A stretch of DNA of 64,000 nucleotides, taken from positions 1 through 64,000 of the forward strand of contig NZ_VTGY01000011.1 of the NCBI RefSeq assembly GCF_009729075.1. The letters run 5' to 3'. The position numbers and the translations under genes are program-made. The notes beneath the pieces were generated by a model, which was not told where the DNA came from, did not search any database, and worked only from the letters and a program-made list of their open reading frames with translations. Shown piece by piece: positions 48,255-58,618 of this stretch (positions are counted from its first letter, which is position 1; each line of letters begins with the position of its first letter). The stretch comes from Mycolicibacterium sp. CBMA 226 (GTDB lineage: Bacteria > Actinomycetota > Actinomycetes > Mycobacteriales > Mycobacteriaceae).

Positions 48255-48755
48255 ATGAGTCGCAACGCGGCGGTTCTCGTGACGGGCATGTCCGTGGTCG
48301 GCAAGTCGACGGCGCTGGCCGGCCTTGCCCAGCGAGGTTATGCCACAGTCGATAGCGACGAAGGACCGTGGATCGAAATCATCGACGGCGAGCCGCTCTG
48401 GCGAGAATCCCTGATCGACGCGCTGCTGAGGCAACAGCGCGAACAGCCCTTGTTCGTTCAGGGCACCGTCGCCAACCAATGGCGTTTCCACGACCGGTTC
48501 GACGCGGTCGTACTCCTCACCGCCCCAACTGATGTCGTGTTGGACCGGGTGCAGCGCCGGACCAACAATCCGTTCGGCAAGACCGCGGAAGAGCGCGCCC
48601 GGATCCTGGCCGACATCGAAGTGATCGAACCGCTGTTGCGGCAGTCGGCCACTCATGAGATCGACACGACTCGGCCGCTGCCGGACGTGATCGACACCCT
48701 CGTCGGTATCGCTGAGACGGCGGCTGACCGCCATGCCGTCCCGCCTCCTGGCTGA
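48255..48755 (+). CDS. Small P-loop NTPase / kinase-like protein
   Basis: 166 residues. Walker A is GMSVVGKST (about 10-18). A DSDEGPW motif follows near residue 33, resembling the shikimate/gluconate kinase substrate site. VVLLTAPTDVVLDRVQRRTNNPFG with later Arg residues is like the LID region of small-molecule kinases. The product may phosphorylate a small molecule; substrate unknown. It lies 97 nt after cwlM and just before a decayed region, and is not present there in M. tuberculosis, so it is probably an insertion. Confidence 0.8.
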   Translation: MSRNAAVLVTGMSVVGKSTALAGLAQRGYATVDSDEGPWIEIIDGEPLWRESLIDALLRQQREQPLFVQGTVANQWRFHDRFDAVVLLTAPTDVVLDRVQRRTNNPFGKTAEERARILADIEVIEPLLRQSATHEIDTTRPLPDVIDTLVGIAETAADRHAVPPPG

Positions 48756-49122
48756 GCTGGAGCCCAGCGCGCTTTGGTGTAGACGAGGTCGCCGCCCTCG
48801 CCGATAGCGCCGCCCCTCCACCCGCGCGTCATAGAACTCCTTCTCCCCCAGCGCTCCCCGACGCCTCGTCGCCGGCCTCGTCGCCGGCGGAGGGGACGGC
48901 GCCCACCTCACTCCGCCTCGATGCTGCGGGGCTCCCCGGAGCCGCACTGCGTCCCGTGCTCATTGCTCAATGCGGTCGGCCCTCCCAAGATCTCCCGAAC
49001 TCCGCCGAGGCCCCGATTTCGGCGACACGAGCGAGTCAGCCATGAGCGTCACGTGACGCTTGGTCCCCCTGGTCCTCGGCCATCGCAATACCGCCCGAAT
49101 TGCGGGTGAAAACCGCGAGAAA

Positions 49123-49522
49123 TCAGGCGCCGGTCGCCTGGGCAGTCGTCCAACCCCCGTCGCTCGACGAGATCTCCAAGCACCGGTGCGTGCGTAGGTC
49201 GTCGCCGTAGCGGGTAGACACCAAGCCATCGCACTGCCGCGTCGCAGGCTTTGCGAGCCATCGCCCCGTCTCCCCCTCAATGCCGCCATGTCGGAGCCGA
49301 ATGATCGAAGCGCCCGACTAATCGCCGAAGTCCGTCGCGGGGCAATCGCCGGCCCGGTGCGGTGATCAGTTCGCCTGGTTCGCGAGGGCGGAGGGTCCGT
49401 CCCTCTACCGCCGCCACTTGTCCGATCGTCGCCTCGGACGCAACCACGACTGCGCTGAATCTGGCAGCGGACGCCGCGGACCGAATCTGCGCAACCGACG
49501 TTCCGCCGCGTAGTCCGATCGG
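49123..49522 (-). pseudogene. Unidentified gene remnant, two overlapping open frames
   Basis: A frame open over 49280-49522 encodes a coherent stretch (TSVAQIRSAASAARFSAVVV, EATIGQVAAVEGRTLRP, RDGLRRLVGRFDHSAP) and stops at 49277. A second frame open over 49126-49317 continues with GGIEGETGRWLAKPATRQ, LVSTRYGDDLRTHRCLEISS and ends ATGA before TGA at 49123. The overlap looks like one gene broken by a frameshift. There is no start codon with a ribosome site. I do not recognise the family. Confidence 0.4.
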
Positions 49523-49939
49523 TCACCCACCGCCGACACGAGATCCCGGGTCTCCGGGACGGCCGTCTGCCGGGTCGGCGGGTCACCCGTCAGACGGGCC
49601 GCCTGCGCCCCAGGCAATGCCGATCTGGCTCCGGCGCCATTTGTCCTTGAGTCGCCGCGCCAACCCGATCCCCTCGGCGATGCACCCGGGGGCGGCATCT
49701 GGTCAGTCGCTGTAGCCGGGGATCATTCCGCACGGCGTGAGACTCCGAGCGAAGCGATTGACGGGCCGCGTCGCCTCCGGGCCGGATCACGACAACCGCC
49801 CGTGCCCCATACCGAGTGGCGGAGACGCCCTCCCGGAACCGAGGACCGCCTTGCGCGCCGGCACCCGTGCGTTAGCCGCCGGTGCGGTTGAGGAGGCTCG
49901 GCAGGCACTCGTCGCTCACCGCGCTGCCGAACCAGCCCG

Positions 49940-50430
49940 CCGCCTAGTGGTTGCGGTCCCTGAGGCTCACTGCGTCAGCTTGCCCAGGCTCCCCCGGCGC
50001 GCTCAGGCTCTCCGAGGAGGGGTGCGGCCCGTCCACTGATGCGCGCAACGGCTGGCCCATGGACCGCCGCTTGGGGTCGAAGCGAGAACCCTCGTGCAGG
50101 CGGTCCAGGATCTCGACCGGCGACAGCGCCGGCGCTTGGGCGGCCGCGAACTCGATCGCCAGTGGCTCGCCGTCGAAGCGATAACAGATCTGGGAGAACA
50201 CCGCGGCGTGTCGTGGGCGAGGATGACGTCGCCGCGGGCAAGACGGCCGCCGTTTGCGAACACCTCCACGGCGTCGTCCGCACACTGGGGACTGGCACCT
50301 GCCACACCGGTTCGCCGGGGACGCCGAGTGCCCCACGCCTCGCGGTGAGCATGGCCGTGCTCAGTGCCCCGTCGAGCAGAGACGTGATCACCGTTGACGA
50401 CTCGTATCGAGGGACGTGCACGCAGTGGTG
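49940..50430 (-). pseudogene. Frameshifted remnant of a LuxR/AfsR-type ATPase regulator
   Basis: Fragments of the conserved NB-ARC-like ATPase region appear in order but in three frames. The first is RGALGVPGEPVWQVPVPS (compare the family ATSREALGVPGE.VWRVP). The next is DDAVEVFANGGRLARGDVIL. Then comes ICYRFDGEPLAIEFAAAQAP followed by ALSPVEILDRLHEGSRF, the hallmark of these proteins. After another frame change come QPLRASVDG and LLGEPERAGGAWAS. At least three frameshifts separate them, and the Walker A part and the HTH end are missing. It is dead as a protein. Confidence 0.8.
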
Positions 50431-50523
50431 AGCCGCCCGGAGCCACCGGTACCGGACAGGCCGGCGTATTCATCGCGGAGCGGCCTGCTTAGTCGGTCGG
50501 CCAAGCGAGCGCGCGCCGCCCAG

Positions 50524-50534
50524 CCCCCCCCCCC
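50524..50534. repeat. Poly-C homopolymer, 11 bases
   Basis: An uninterrupted run of 11 C lies in the decayed region. It is either a slippage hot spot or an assembly-sensitive site. Confidence 0.6.
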
Positions 50535-51325
50535 GCGATTGTGCCCGACGCCGCCGACACATCACACACCGATGACTGCCGGCCACGCATCGCCTACGCC
50601 GCCCGGCTCCCGTCAGGTCGACGAGTCGGTCGGTCGTGGTCACAGCTGCGCCGTCTTGGCCGGGCGGCAGGCGAACCCCGTCAACTCAACAGGCAGCCCG
50701 CACGCTGAACGAGCTCGCCGTCCCAAGCGGCCGGGCAGCCATCGCGATGTCCGGGTCGCACGGCTGCGTCATGCGTACGGGCCACGGGGAGGTCCCATCG
50801 CGTGGGTGTCGAGGTCGGTCGTCGACGGGTCGCCGGGATCTGGTCCTTGCTGAGCGACGTTGTCACGCGGACGCCAACGCCTCACGAGCGTGTCCCAGAT
50901 GGTTCCTGAGACGAGCGGTCCGGTCGATGGTCGGGGCGCTGTAAATACCCTCGTCGCGCATCCGTACCTCGCCGCTGTGGACATCTATGGGCAACCTGCC
51001 AGGCGGCAGCGGTGCTCCAACTCCCGCCCAGCGCGTCCGAGACAACCGACTGCGACGACGCTGCGGTCGCCCTCCCTGTACCGAACGGCTCCCGGCGGGG
51101 GTGACGAGGGCAGCCAATCTGCCGTCGCCGACGCGCGACACGGCGACGGCCATCTCATGGATTTCCCACGACGGCGTGGGCGCTTCGGCGTCCGCCAGAA
51201 CGCTCGGCGCTCGCTCACACGCACGTCTGGCCGATCCCCTTCTGAGGCACCCACGCGCTTATCAGCAGGGCCGTCGGCTCGACCACGAACATCACCAGAC
51301 GCTGCATTCGGGCCGCCGCGCGGTC

Positions 51326-52333
51326 CTACGACCGCCGAACGTCTCCCCGATGTTTCACGTGGAACCGCCGCGCCTGTCTCAGCCGCGGACTGAACTGCTC
51401 GACGGCTCCTGCGATCGCATCCACCATCGCGGGACTCCCCGTGTGACCCGAATACTCGATGATCCGGAGTTCGGCGTCGGGCCATGCCTGCGCGAGTTCC
51501 CACGCCGTCCGAACGGGCGTGGAGAGATCGAGGCGACCATGAATCAGGACACCGGGAATCCACCGCGGCCGATGCGCGTCCCGCAGTAGTTGGCCGTCGT
51601 CGAGCCACGCCGCACGAGCGAAGTAGTGGGTACAGATCCGCACGAACGCCAGTCGATCGGCGTCGATCTTCGCCGTGTACTGACCGGGCCGGCCCTGTAT
51701 CTCGTGCGCGATCGCGGCGTCTTCCCACGCGCACCAGTCCCGGGCCGCGCGCTCCCGTACCTCGGCATCTGAGCTCTCCATCAGCCGTCGATAGGCGTCG
51801 ACGAGATCGCCGTCGCGGTCTTCCTCCGGCACACCGTCCCGGAACCGTTGCCACTCGACGGGCCGGACGAGCCGCAGCCCCCGGTACAGCCAGTCGACCT
51901 CGTGCGGCCGCGTCATCGTCACACCGATCAGCACGATCCCGGTCATCCGATGTGGATGCCGTTGGGCGTAGGCGAGGATCAAAGTCGACGCCCAGGAGCC
52001 GCCGTAGAGCATCCAGCGCTCGATGCCGAGATGGCGACGGAGTGCCTCCATGTCCGCGAGCAAATGCTCGGTCGTGTTGCACGTCATGTCCGTCGACAGG
52101 TCCGCCGCGCTCGGCACGCTGTCACCGCATCCACGTTGATCGAAAGCCACGATGCGGAAGTGCTCCGGATCGAACTGTTTGTGAGCGTTGCGAGATCTGC
52201 CGGCGCCCGGGCCGCCGTGGACGATGAGGACCGGCTCTCCGACGGGATTGCCACGGGCCTCCCAGTACATCCGGTTGCCGTCGCCGACGTCGAGTAGCCC
52301 GAAGTCGTCGGGAGTCAACGAAGCGTCAGCCAC
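51326..52333 (-). CDS. Proline iminopeptidase-like alpha/beta hydrolase
   Basis: 335 residues of the S33 family. The oxyanion motif HGGPGAGRS is near residue 39, the nucleophile elbow is GGSWAS (Ser about 111), the acid is in HGRLDLSTP and the His in EYSGHTGS. Proline iminopeptidases release N-terminal proline from peptides, though relatives hydrolyse other amides. The C-terminal FHVKHRGD is encoded by an embedded parS-like site at 51351-51366. It follows the GNAT gene by 28 nt on the same strand. It borders the decayed region and is probably an accession to this locus. Confidence 0.88.
   Translation of the reverse strand: MADASLTPDDFGLLDVGDGNRMYWEARGNPVGEPVLIVHGGPGAGRSRNAHKQFDPEHFRIVAFDQRGCGDSVPSAADLSTDMTCNTTEHLLADMEALRRHLGIERWMLYGGSWASTLILAYAQRHPHRMTGIVLIGVTMTRPHEVDWLYRGLRLVRPVEWQRFRDGVPEEDRDGDLVDAYRRLMESSDAEVRERAARDWCAWEDAAIAHEIQGRPGQYTAKIDADRLAFVRICTHYFARAAWLDDGQLLRDAHRPRWIPGVLIHGRLDLSTPVRTAWELAQAWPDAELRIIEYSGHTGSPAMVDAIAGAVEQFSPRLRQARRFHVKHRGDVRRS
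51351..51366. other. parS-like site in the 3' end of the hydrolase gene
   Basis: TGTTTCACGTGGAACC matches the ParB consensus at 14 of 16 positions, and is read as FHVKH on the reverse strand. Confidence 0.7.
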
Positions 52334-52360
52334 GCGTGTTCACCGTGGATGCCCGCTCCC

Positions 52361-53119
52361 CTATCGACCGGTGTGTGGCGTCCACAGCGCGGGACTGGTC
52401 ACCGCACCGACGGGCTGCTGCAACGCACTGGTCTCGAGCAATCGCTCCAGCGCCGCCTCGACGCCGGCCTTCCAGCCGAGCCCCTGCTCCAGTTCCAGCC
52501 GCAGTCGCGGGAAGTACGGATGCGGCGCGACGATCTCGAAGCCATTGTCTTGAAGGAAGTCAGCCTCGATCACGCACTGCTCGACAGCGCACTCGCCGAA
52601 CGCCTCGACCGTCGCCTCGAGTTCTGCCGGGCAGGCCTGCGGTCCGCTCAGTTGGGCCACCTCACTGGTCCGGCCGAACGCCTCCAACGCACGCACACCA
52701 CGACGAACCAGATCGGCGACGACGGCGGCGATCAGGTGCCGGGACAGTGCGTCGCCTTCGTCACTGCAGTCGACGCCGATCGATGTCAGCAGGACCGCGT
52801 CGGGGCTGACCGGTCCGGTGGGAAAGCGCCCCGCTCGGGGGACGGCTCGCGGTGGGGCATAGAACGCGTAACCCAGACAGGGCGTGTCATCGTTCGGGTC
52901 CTCGGCACGGTCCGGGTCGCAGGCGACCGCCAGCTGTCCGCACGAACCCCACTCGAGCATGACCATCGACAGCCATGCTTCCTTCTCGAACTCGGGGTCA
53001 CTGAGATGGTCGCTGTCGCCGAGTGCCGACGGATCGACTTCCCAGAACACACAACGCCGCGCATGCTTCGGCAGCCGCTCGAACGATTCGAGGCGCAGCG
53101 GCGTGATTCGTGATGTCAC
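52361..53119 (-). CDS. GNAT-like acetyltransferase (Rv3916c-like)
   Basis: 252 residues from the GTG at 53119 (VTSRITPLRLESFERLPKHA), the start I recall for Rv3916c; an upstream start at 53137 adds six residues. A GNAT-like core is suggested by LTSIGVDCSDEGDALSRHLIAAVVADL and a late FLQDNGFEIVAPHPYFPRL. The substrate is unknown. It lies just downstream of parB on the same strand, separated by a parS site, as in M. tuberculosis. Confidence 0.85.
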   Translation of the reverse strand: MTSRITPLRLESFERLPKHARRCVFWEVDPSALGDSDHLSDPEFEKEAWLSMVMLEWGSCGQLAVACDPDRAEDPNDDTPCLGYAFYAPPRAVPRAGRFPTGPVSPDAVLLTSIGVDCSDEGDALSRHLIAAVVADLVRRGVRALEAFGRTSEVAQLSGPQACPAELEATVEAFGECAVEQCVIEADFLQDNGFEIVAPHPYFPRLRLELEQGLGWKAGVEAALERLLETSALQQPVGAVTSPALWTPHTGR

Positions 53120-53230
53120 CAGACTCCCGTCGTCCACCCGATCGGATCAGGCTGCTCTTCCAGGATAAGAGACGCCGGCGCCGTCGACTCGATTTGTTTT
53201 GTCGGGATCGACCGCGGCAAACCGCAGAGC

Positions 53231-53246
53231 TGTTCCACGTGAAACA
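53231..53246. other. parS site between the GNAT gene and parB
   Basis: TGTTCCACGTGAAACA differs from the perfect palindrome TGTTTCACGTGAAACA at one base. Intergenic. Confidence 0.85.
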
Positions 53247-53350
53247 TCGCGATTGTCCTCCCCCGTCCGCTCGCCCCAAAACGTCGCCGTCACTGTGACG
53301 TAACGAGGCCTGGTCCTAGTTCAGGGCGTTGCAAGCCCAAAATGGACCAG

Positions 53351-54367
53351 TTAGCCCTGTTCGGACTTCATGAGTTCAACGATGCGCTGAAGGTCTTCGA
53401 CAGAGCCGAATTCGACGACGATCTTGCCCTTGCGCTTGCCGAGGCTCACAGTGACCTTGGTGTCGAACGCGGTCGACAGCTGCTCTGCCACATCCTGAAG
53501 TCCGGGCATCTGGATCGGCTTGCGCTTCGGCGCCGGGGCCGGCTTGTCACCATCGCGGTTGGCGAGGGTGACTGCTTCTTCGGTCGCACGGACGGAGAGT
53601 CCCTCCGCCACGATCCGGGCCGCGAGCTCTTCCTGCTTCTCCGGTCCCCCTTCGAGCGCGAGCAGCGCGCGTGCGTGACCGGCCGACAGCACACCCGCGG
53701 CAACCCGCCGCTGGACCGCGATGGGCAGCTTCAGCAGACGGATCATGTTCGTGATCACCGGGCGGGACCGGCCGATGCGCGTCGCCAGTTCCTCGTGCGT
53801 CACGTCGAACTCCTCCAGCAGCTGCTGGTAGGCCGACGCCTCTTCGAGCGGGTTCAGCTGGACCCGGTGGATGTTCTCGAGCAGCGCGTCGCGCAGCATG
53901 TTGTCGTCGGCGGTCTCGCGGACGATTGCCGGGATGGCCGCCAGTCCAGCTTCCTGAGAGGCGCGCCACCGGCGCTCACCCATGATCAGCTGGTACCGGT
54001 GCGGCCCGGACGGCTGGCTCAGCTCACGCACCACGATGGGCTGCATGAGACCGAACTCGCGGATGGAGTGGACCAGTTCGGCGAGCGCATCAGCGTCGAA
54101 GACGGTGCGCGGCTGGCGCGGGTTCGGCTGGATGGCCGACGGCTCGATCTCGCGGTACACCGCGCCGATCGCCTCGGCTTCGGCCTTGGCTGCCGCCGCA
54201 GCTGCGGCGCCGTTGACCGGTGCGGCCGGACCGCCGCCGATCAGCACGTCGGCAGCCGCGGACCCCATTCGCAGCGAGGTGTCCTGCTGTCCGTCTTCGG
54301 GTGCACCGGTCGGGATGAGCGCCGCCAGCCCCCGACCGAGTCCGCTGCGCTTCTTCGGCTGCGACAT
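53351..54367 (-). CDS. parB: Chromosome-partitioning protein ParB
   Basis: 338 residues. The CTP-binding N-terminal domain contains [13 protein letters not shown] and the Box II motif MGERRWRA. A helix-turn-helix follows with [26 protein letters not shown] and a C-terminal dimer domain. ParB loads at parS, slides as a CTP-dependent clamp and recruits ParA and SMC to segregate origins. It lies 2 nt after the parA stop and is co-transcribed with it. The nearest parS is 105 nt past its stop. Confidence 0.97.
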   Translation of the reverse strand: MSQPKKRSGLGRGLAALIPTGAPEDGQQDTSLRMGSAAADVLIGGGPAAPVNGAAAAAAAKAEAEAIGAVYREIEPSAIQPNPRQPRTVFDADALAELVHSIREFGLMQPIVVRELSQPSGPHRYQLIMGERRWRASQEAGLAAIPAIVRETADDNMLRDALLENIHRVQLNPLEEASAYQQLLEEFDVTHEELATRIGRSRPVITNMIRLLKLPIAVQRRVAAGVLSAGHARALLALEGGPEKQEELAARIVAEGLSVRATEEAVTLANRDGDKPAPAPKRKPIQMPGLQDVAEQLSTAFDTKVTVSLGKRKGKIVVEFGSVEDLQRIVELMKSEQG

Positions 54368-54369
54368 CG

Positions 54370-55362
54370 TTACTTCCTCACTCCCGACTCACCGCGGTGG
54401 GCGAGTTCACGGCTGGCGTCCAAATAGCTCATTGCTCCACGTGATCCCGGGTCGTAATCCAGGATCGTCATGCCGTACCCCGGTGCCTCGGAAACCTTGA
54501 CGCTGCGTGGGATGACGGTCCGCAAAACCTTATCGCCAAAGTGGTCGCGGACGTCCATCGCGACCTGATCGGCGAGTTTCGTGCGGCCGTCATACATCGT
54601 GAGGACGACGGTCGTGACGTCCAGTTGGGGGTTGAGGTGTGCCTTGACCATCTCGATGTTGCGCAGCAGCTGGCCCACGCCCTCCAGGGCGTAGTACTCA
54701 CACTGGATCGGGATCAGGACTTCCGGAGCCGCCACAAGCGCGTTGATGGTCAGCAGACCCAACGACGGCGGGCAGTCGATGAAGACGTAGTCGAAGTTGT
54801 GGTCTTTGAGCGTCGCCAGCGCGTTCCGCAGCCGGGTTTCACGTGCCACCATGCTGACCAACTCGATCTCGGCGCCAGCCAGGTCGATGGTTGCCGGGAC
54901 GCAGTAGAGGCGTTCGTTATGCGGGCTGCGCTGCAGCGCGCTCTCCAGAGTGATCTCACCGATCAGCACCTCATACGAAGACGCGGTGCCCGGCCGGTGT
55001 TCGATGCCCAGCGCGGTGCTCGCGTTGCCCTGAGGGTCCAGATCGATCACCAGAACGTTGAGTCCCTGCAGCGCCAGGGCCGCCGCCATGTTGACCGCAG
55101 TGGTGGTCTTGCCGACGCCACCCTTCTGGTTTGCGATGGTGAACACTCGCTGATGCGTCGGGTGCGGCAACTGCTGTCCCTTGGCTCCGTGAAGGATCTG
55201 GACCGCGCGTTCGGCTTCCGCCCCGATCGGCGTATCCATCGTCACGCTCGTCCACGTTTCACGTGAAACATCTGCATTCCCGTCGGTGCGCTCGCCGCTG
55301 GCATCGCTCACTGCCTTTCCTGATGTGGCGGCCGGGCCGGCCGCTTCCGAAGCCTCGGACAT
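54370..55362 (-). CDS. parA: Chromosome-partitioning ATPase ParA
   Basis: 330 residues from the ATG at 55362, with GGGGGAG 5 nt before it. An upstream ATG at 55389 would overlap rsmG. The deviant Walker [10 protein letters not shown], Walker A' [11 protein letters not shown] and [12 protein letters not shown] are intact. A variable N-terminal arm of about 90 residues precedes the ATPase. It forms the ATP-dependent gradient that moves ParB-parS complexes, together with the polar protein Wag31. A parS site lies inside its 5' coding part. Confidence 0.96.
   Translation of the reverse strand: MSEASEAAGPAATSGKAVSDASGERTDGNADVSRETWTSVTMDTPIGAEAERAVQILHGAKGQQLPHPTHQRVFTIANQKGGVGKTTTAVNMAAALALQGLNVLVIDLDPQGNASTALGIEHRPGTASSYEVLIGEITLESALQRSPHNERLYCVPATIDLAGAEIELVSMVARETRLRNALATLKDHNFDYVFIDCPPSLGLLTINALVAAPEVLIPIQCEYYALEGVGQLLRNIEMVKAHLNPQLDVTTVVLTMYDGRTKLADQVAMDVRDHFGDKVLRTVIPRSVKVSEAPGYGMTILDYDPGSRGAMSYLDASRELAHRGESGVRK
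55255..55270. other. parS site in the 5' end of parA
   Basis: CGTTTCACGTGAAACA has one mismatch to the perfect 16-bp site. It is read as DVSRET in ParA. Confidence 0.9.
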
Positions 55363-55385
55363 CTTGCTCCCCCTGGCCGACGATT

Positions 55386-56126
<741 letters not shown>

Positions 56127-56135
56127 TTAAGGTGC

Positions 56136-56687
56136 TCAATCGAGCAGGACAACCACCCGGCGAGACGGCTCGACGCCCTCGCTCTCGCTGTGGACACCGT
56201 CCACGACCGCCACAGCGTCGTGCACGATCTTGCGCTCGAACGGCGTCATCGGCGACAGCTCTTCGCGCTCACCCGACGCCAGCACCCGCTCGGCCACCTT
56301 CTGGCCCAGCGCCGCCAGTTCGTCACGCCGCTGCCGGCGCCACCGGGCGATGTCCAGCATCAGCCGGCTGCGCTCACCGGTCTTCTGGTGCACCGCCAAC
56401 CGGGTCAGTTCCTGGAGAGCGTCCAGCACCTCGCCCTTGCGACCCACTAGCTTGCTCAGATCGTTCCCACCGTCGATGCTGACGACGGCACGGTCCCCCT
56501 CGACGTCCAGATCGATGTCACCATCGAAGTCCAGCAGATCGAGGAGTTCCTCGAGGTAGTCACCGGCGATCTCGCCTTCGGCGACCAGGCGCTCTTCGAG
56601 ATCGTCGCTCTTGCTTGCCGGAGCGGCCGGAGCCGTCGTCGCGGCCTCTGTTTCCGTGGCCTCCGCCTGCGTTTCCGTGTCTGTCAT
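56136..56687 (-). CDS. jag: Jag/KhpB-type RNA-binding protein (KH and R3H domains)
   Basis: 183 residues from the ATG at 56687 (MTDTETQAEATE), after an AGGG ribosome site. An acidic Ala/Thr/Glu-rich arm of about 35 residues precedes a KH domain (DGGNDLSKLVGRKGEVLDAL) and an R3H domain (ELSPMTPFERKIVHDAV). It binds RNA and is linked to cell shape and membrane protein biogenesis. Placed between yidC and rsmG as in all mycobacteria (Rv3920c). Confidence 0.93.
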   Translation of the reverse strand: MTDTETQAEATETEAATTAPAAPASKSDDLEERLVAEGEIAGDYLEELLDLLDFDGDIDLDVEGDRAVVSIDGGNDLSKLVGRKGEVLDALQELTRLAVHQKTGERSRLMLDIARWRRQRRDELAALGQKVAERVLASGEREELSPMTPFERKIVHDAVAVVDGVHSESEGVEPSRRVVVLLD

Positions 56688-56745
56688 ATCCCTGCCTTCT
56701 CCCTCTTGCACCGGCCGTCGCTCAGGGTCTTTACCCTCTGACCGG

Positions 56746-57813
56746 TCAACGCTTCTTCTTGTTGGGCTTGGCGCCCGGGGCCGGCTTGGCCCCTGCCCCA
56801 CCGGATTCCGTCGTGCCATCGAGTTCCGTACCGGTCTGTTCGACGTCGGTACCCGAGGTCGCTGCGGCGGCCGGCGGATTGCCCCTCTTCGACCGGTTCG
56901 GCTTCGCGCCGGGTGCCGGGGCATTGGCGGAGCGACGTGCGATCGCCTGCTCCTTCTCTTCAGCCTCGCGCTTCTCGATGCGGTTGAACACCACGTGCTG
57001 CTGGCCGTAGGTCCAGATGTTATTGGCGACCCAGTACATGAGGATGGCGATCGGCAGGAACGGGCCGGAGACCACGACGCCCAGCGGGAACACGTACAGC
57101 GCCAGCTTGTTCATCAGCTGCGTCTGGGGGTTCTGTTGCGCTTCGAGGCTCTGCCGGGCCACCGAGGCACGGCTGTTCATGTGGGTGGCGATACCCGAGA
57201 TGATCATCAGCGGAATGCCGACCAGGATGACCGACACGCGGTCGAAGTGCGCGAACGCCTTGAGGCTCTCACCGGCCTGAATCATGGTGGCGCCCAACGG
57301 CGCACCGAACAGATCGGTGTTCAGGAAGTGGCTGACGTCGGTGGCGCTGAAGAAGTAGTTACCGGTCGTGCGGTTCTGCTCCAGGGACAGCGCCTGCGCG
57401 CCGATACCCATTCCGGCGCCCTCAGTCCGGTTGAACGACCGCAGAACGTGGAACAGGCCCAGGAACACCGGAATCTGCGCCAGCATCGGCAGACAGCCCA
57501 GCAGCGGGTTGAAACCGTGCTCGCTCTGCAGCTTCTGCATCTCGAGCGCGAGCCGCTGGCGGTCCTTGCCGTACTTCTTCTGCAGTTCCTTGATCTGGGG
57601 CTGCAGTTCCTGCATCTGCCGGGTGGTCTCGATCTGGCGGACGAACGGCTTGTACAGGAGGGCACGCAGGGTGAACACCAGGAACATCACCGACAGGCCC
57701 CAGGCGAAGAAGTTCTCCGCCCCCAGGATCGCGCCAAACAGCTTGTACCAGAGCCACATGATCCCGGATACCGGGTAATAGATGTAGTCCAGACTGAACC
57801 AGTTAAAAGACAA
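56746..57813 (-). CDS. yidC: Membrane protein insertase YidC/OxaA
   Basis: 355 residues. The start is most likely the TTG at 57813 ([20 protein letters not shown]), behind AAGGAG 7-8 nt upstream; no ATG or GTG lies in the conserved position. Five TM segments of the Oxa1 fold follow, with [19 protein letters not shown] and the positively charged groove region. The C-terminus is Lys-rich, typical of ribosome binding. It inserts and folds inner-membrane proteins with or without SecYEG. The start overlaps yidD by 11 nt. Confidence 0.95.
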   Translation of the reverse strand: MSFNWFSLDYIYYPVSGIMWLWYKLFGAILGAENFFAWGLSVMFLVFTLRALLYKPFVRQIETTRQMQELQPQIKELQKKYGKDRQRLALEMQKLQSEHGFNPLLGCLPMLAQIPVFLGLFHVLRSFNRTEGAGMGIGAQALSLEQNRTTGNYFFSATDVSHFLNTDLFGAPLGATMIQAGESLKAFAHFDRVSVILVGIPLMIISGIATHMNSRASVARQSLEAQQNPQTQLMNKLALYVFPLGVVVSGPFLPIAILMYWVANNIWTYGQQHVVFNRIEKREAEEKEQAIARRSANAPAPGAKPNRSKRGNPPAAAATSGTDVEQTGTELDGTTESGGAGAKPAPGAKPNKKKR

Positions 57814-58078
57814 GCGAATCGCTCCTTGACTGCGCGGCGGTTGCCGCGGACCGTCTTTCGGGGATGGGGTCCCAGCCCCCGTGATGCCACGGGCCACACT
57901 TGGCCAGCCGGACTGTCGTCAGCCAACAACCGCGGAACAGTCCGTGTTCGGTGAGTGCCTCGACGGCGTACTGACTACAGGTAGGGCTGAACCGGCAGCT
58001 GGGCAGACGCATCGGCGACACCATGTTGCGGTACAGCTCGATGAGAAAGATCAGCCCGCGGGCCAGCCGCCCGGTCAT
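57803..58078 (-). CDS. yidD: Membrane protein insertion efficiency factor YidD
   Basis: 91 residues. The hallmark [22 protein letters not shown] has the three conserved Cys, followed by [13 protein letters not shown]. It is a small amphipathic protein that aids YidC-dependent insertion. The ATG overlaps the rnpA stop (ATGA) and the 3' end overlaps the yidC start, so the three are translationally coupled. Confidence 0.95.
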   Translation of the reverse strand: MTGRLARGLIFLIELYRNMVSPMRLPSCRFSPTCSQYAVEALTEHGLFRGCWLTTVRLAKCGPWHHGGWDPIPERRSAATAAQSRSDSLVF

Positions 58079-58452
58079 GGCCGGGATCCGGACTTCGCAT
58101 GTGCACGCTGCACGGCTACTCGCAGTTCGTCCTGCAGCGTGGAGGTGGCAGCCTCGCGACTGCCGGGTAGGGCGCGGATCACCAGAAGCTCACCGCTGCG
58201 CAGCTCGGGCAGCAGGTCCCGACTCGCATGACGAAGCTGACGGGACACCCGGTGTCGCTGGACGGCGTTGCCGACCGACTTGCCTACCACGAGACCGACT
58301 TTCGGCGCATCCTCGGTGTTTGAATCGGCGTCACCAAGATCTCGTGGTGCCAGAGAATGCACCACGAGATCCCGCTGCGCCGAACGCACACCGCGGCTCA
58401 CGGTGACTCGAAAGTCTGCTGAGCGCGTCATCCGGTTACGAGCCGGAAGCAC
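58075..58452 (-). CDS. rnpA: Ribonuclease P protein component
   Basis: 125 residues from the GTG at 58452 ([18 protein letters not shown]). The family motif is the RNA-binding [20 protein letters not shown]. It binds the catalytic RNase P RNA and helps it process tRNA precursor 5' ends. It starts 22 nt after rpmH and overlaps yidD by 4 nt. Confidence 0.96.
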   Translation of the reverse strand: MLPARNRMTRSADFRVTVSRGVRSAQRDLVVHSLAPRDLGDADSNTEDAPKVGLVVGKSVGNAVQRHRVSRQLRHASRDLLPELRSGELLVIRALPGSREAATSTLQDELRVAVQRAHAKSGSRP

Positions 58453-58474
58453 GGTGCTTCGATCCTGCGTCAGG

Positions 58475-58618
58475 TCACGCAGTGAGAGAGCGACGGCCCT
58501 TGCCGCGACGGGCCGACACGATGGCGCGACCGGCACGGGTGCGCATACGCAGACGGAAACCGTGCACACGGGCCCGACGGCGGTTGTTCGGCTGGAAAGT
58601 CCGCTTGCCCTTGGCCAC
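58475..58618 (-). CDS. rpmH: 50S ribosomal protein L34
   Basis: 47 residues from the GTG at 58618: [20 protein letters not shown], then [20 protein letters not shown] and a short end. It is highly basic and matches mycobacterial L34 throughout. First gene of the rpmH-rnpA-yidD-yidC-jag-rsmG-parA-parB run. The small size and GTG start make it easy to miss. Confidence 0.97.
   Translation of the reverse strand: MAKGKRTFQPNNRRRARVHGFRLRMRTRAGRAIVSARRGKGRRSLTA

Larger units (their letters stand above)
48756..51325. other. Decayed, gene-poor region
   Basis: About 2.5 kb with no intact gene. Open frames are short and none has a good start with ribosome site. Recognisable contents are a frameshifted LuxR-ATPase remnant (49940-50430, reverse), two consecutive unassigned open frames (49123-49522, reverse), an 11-base poly-C run near 50524-50534 and a 12-bp tandem repeat GCCTCGTCGCCG at 48863-48886. 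The disrupted frames suggest relaxed selection, probably remains of a former insertion between the cwlM and Rv3916c equivalents. Confidence 0.7.

Noticed and set aside
48863..48886. Tandem 12-bp GCCTCGTCGCCG repeat as a mobile-element scar
   Set aside because: Two copies of a GC-rich 12-mer can arise by slippage; no matching copy was seen at the far side of the decayed region.
50985..52082. 365-codon reverse open frame across the hydrolase and the decayed region
   Set aside because: Most of it is an alternative frame of the proline iminopeptidase-like gene; the remainder is Arg/Pro-rich with no domain.
54835..54850. GGTTTCACGTGCCACC inside parA as a further parS site
   Set aside because: Only the left half matches the ParB consensus; the right half has four mismatches.
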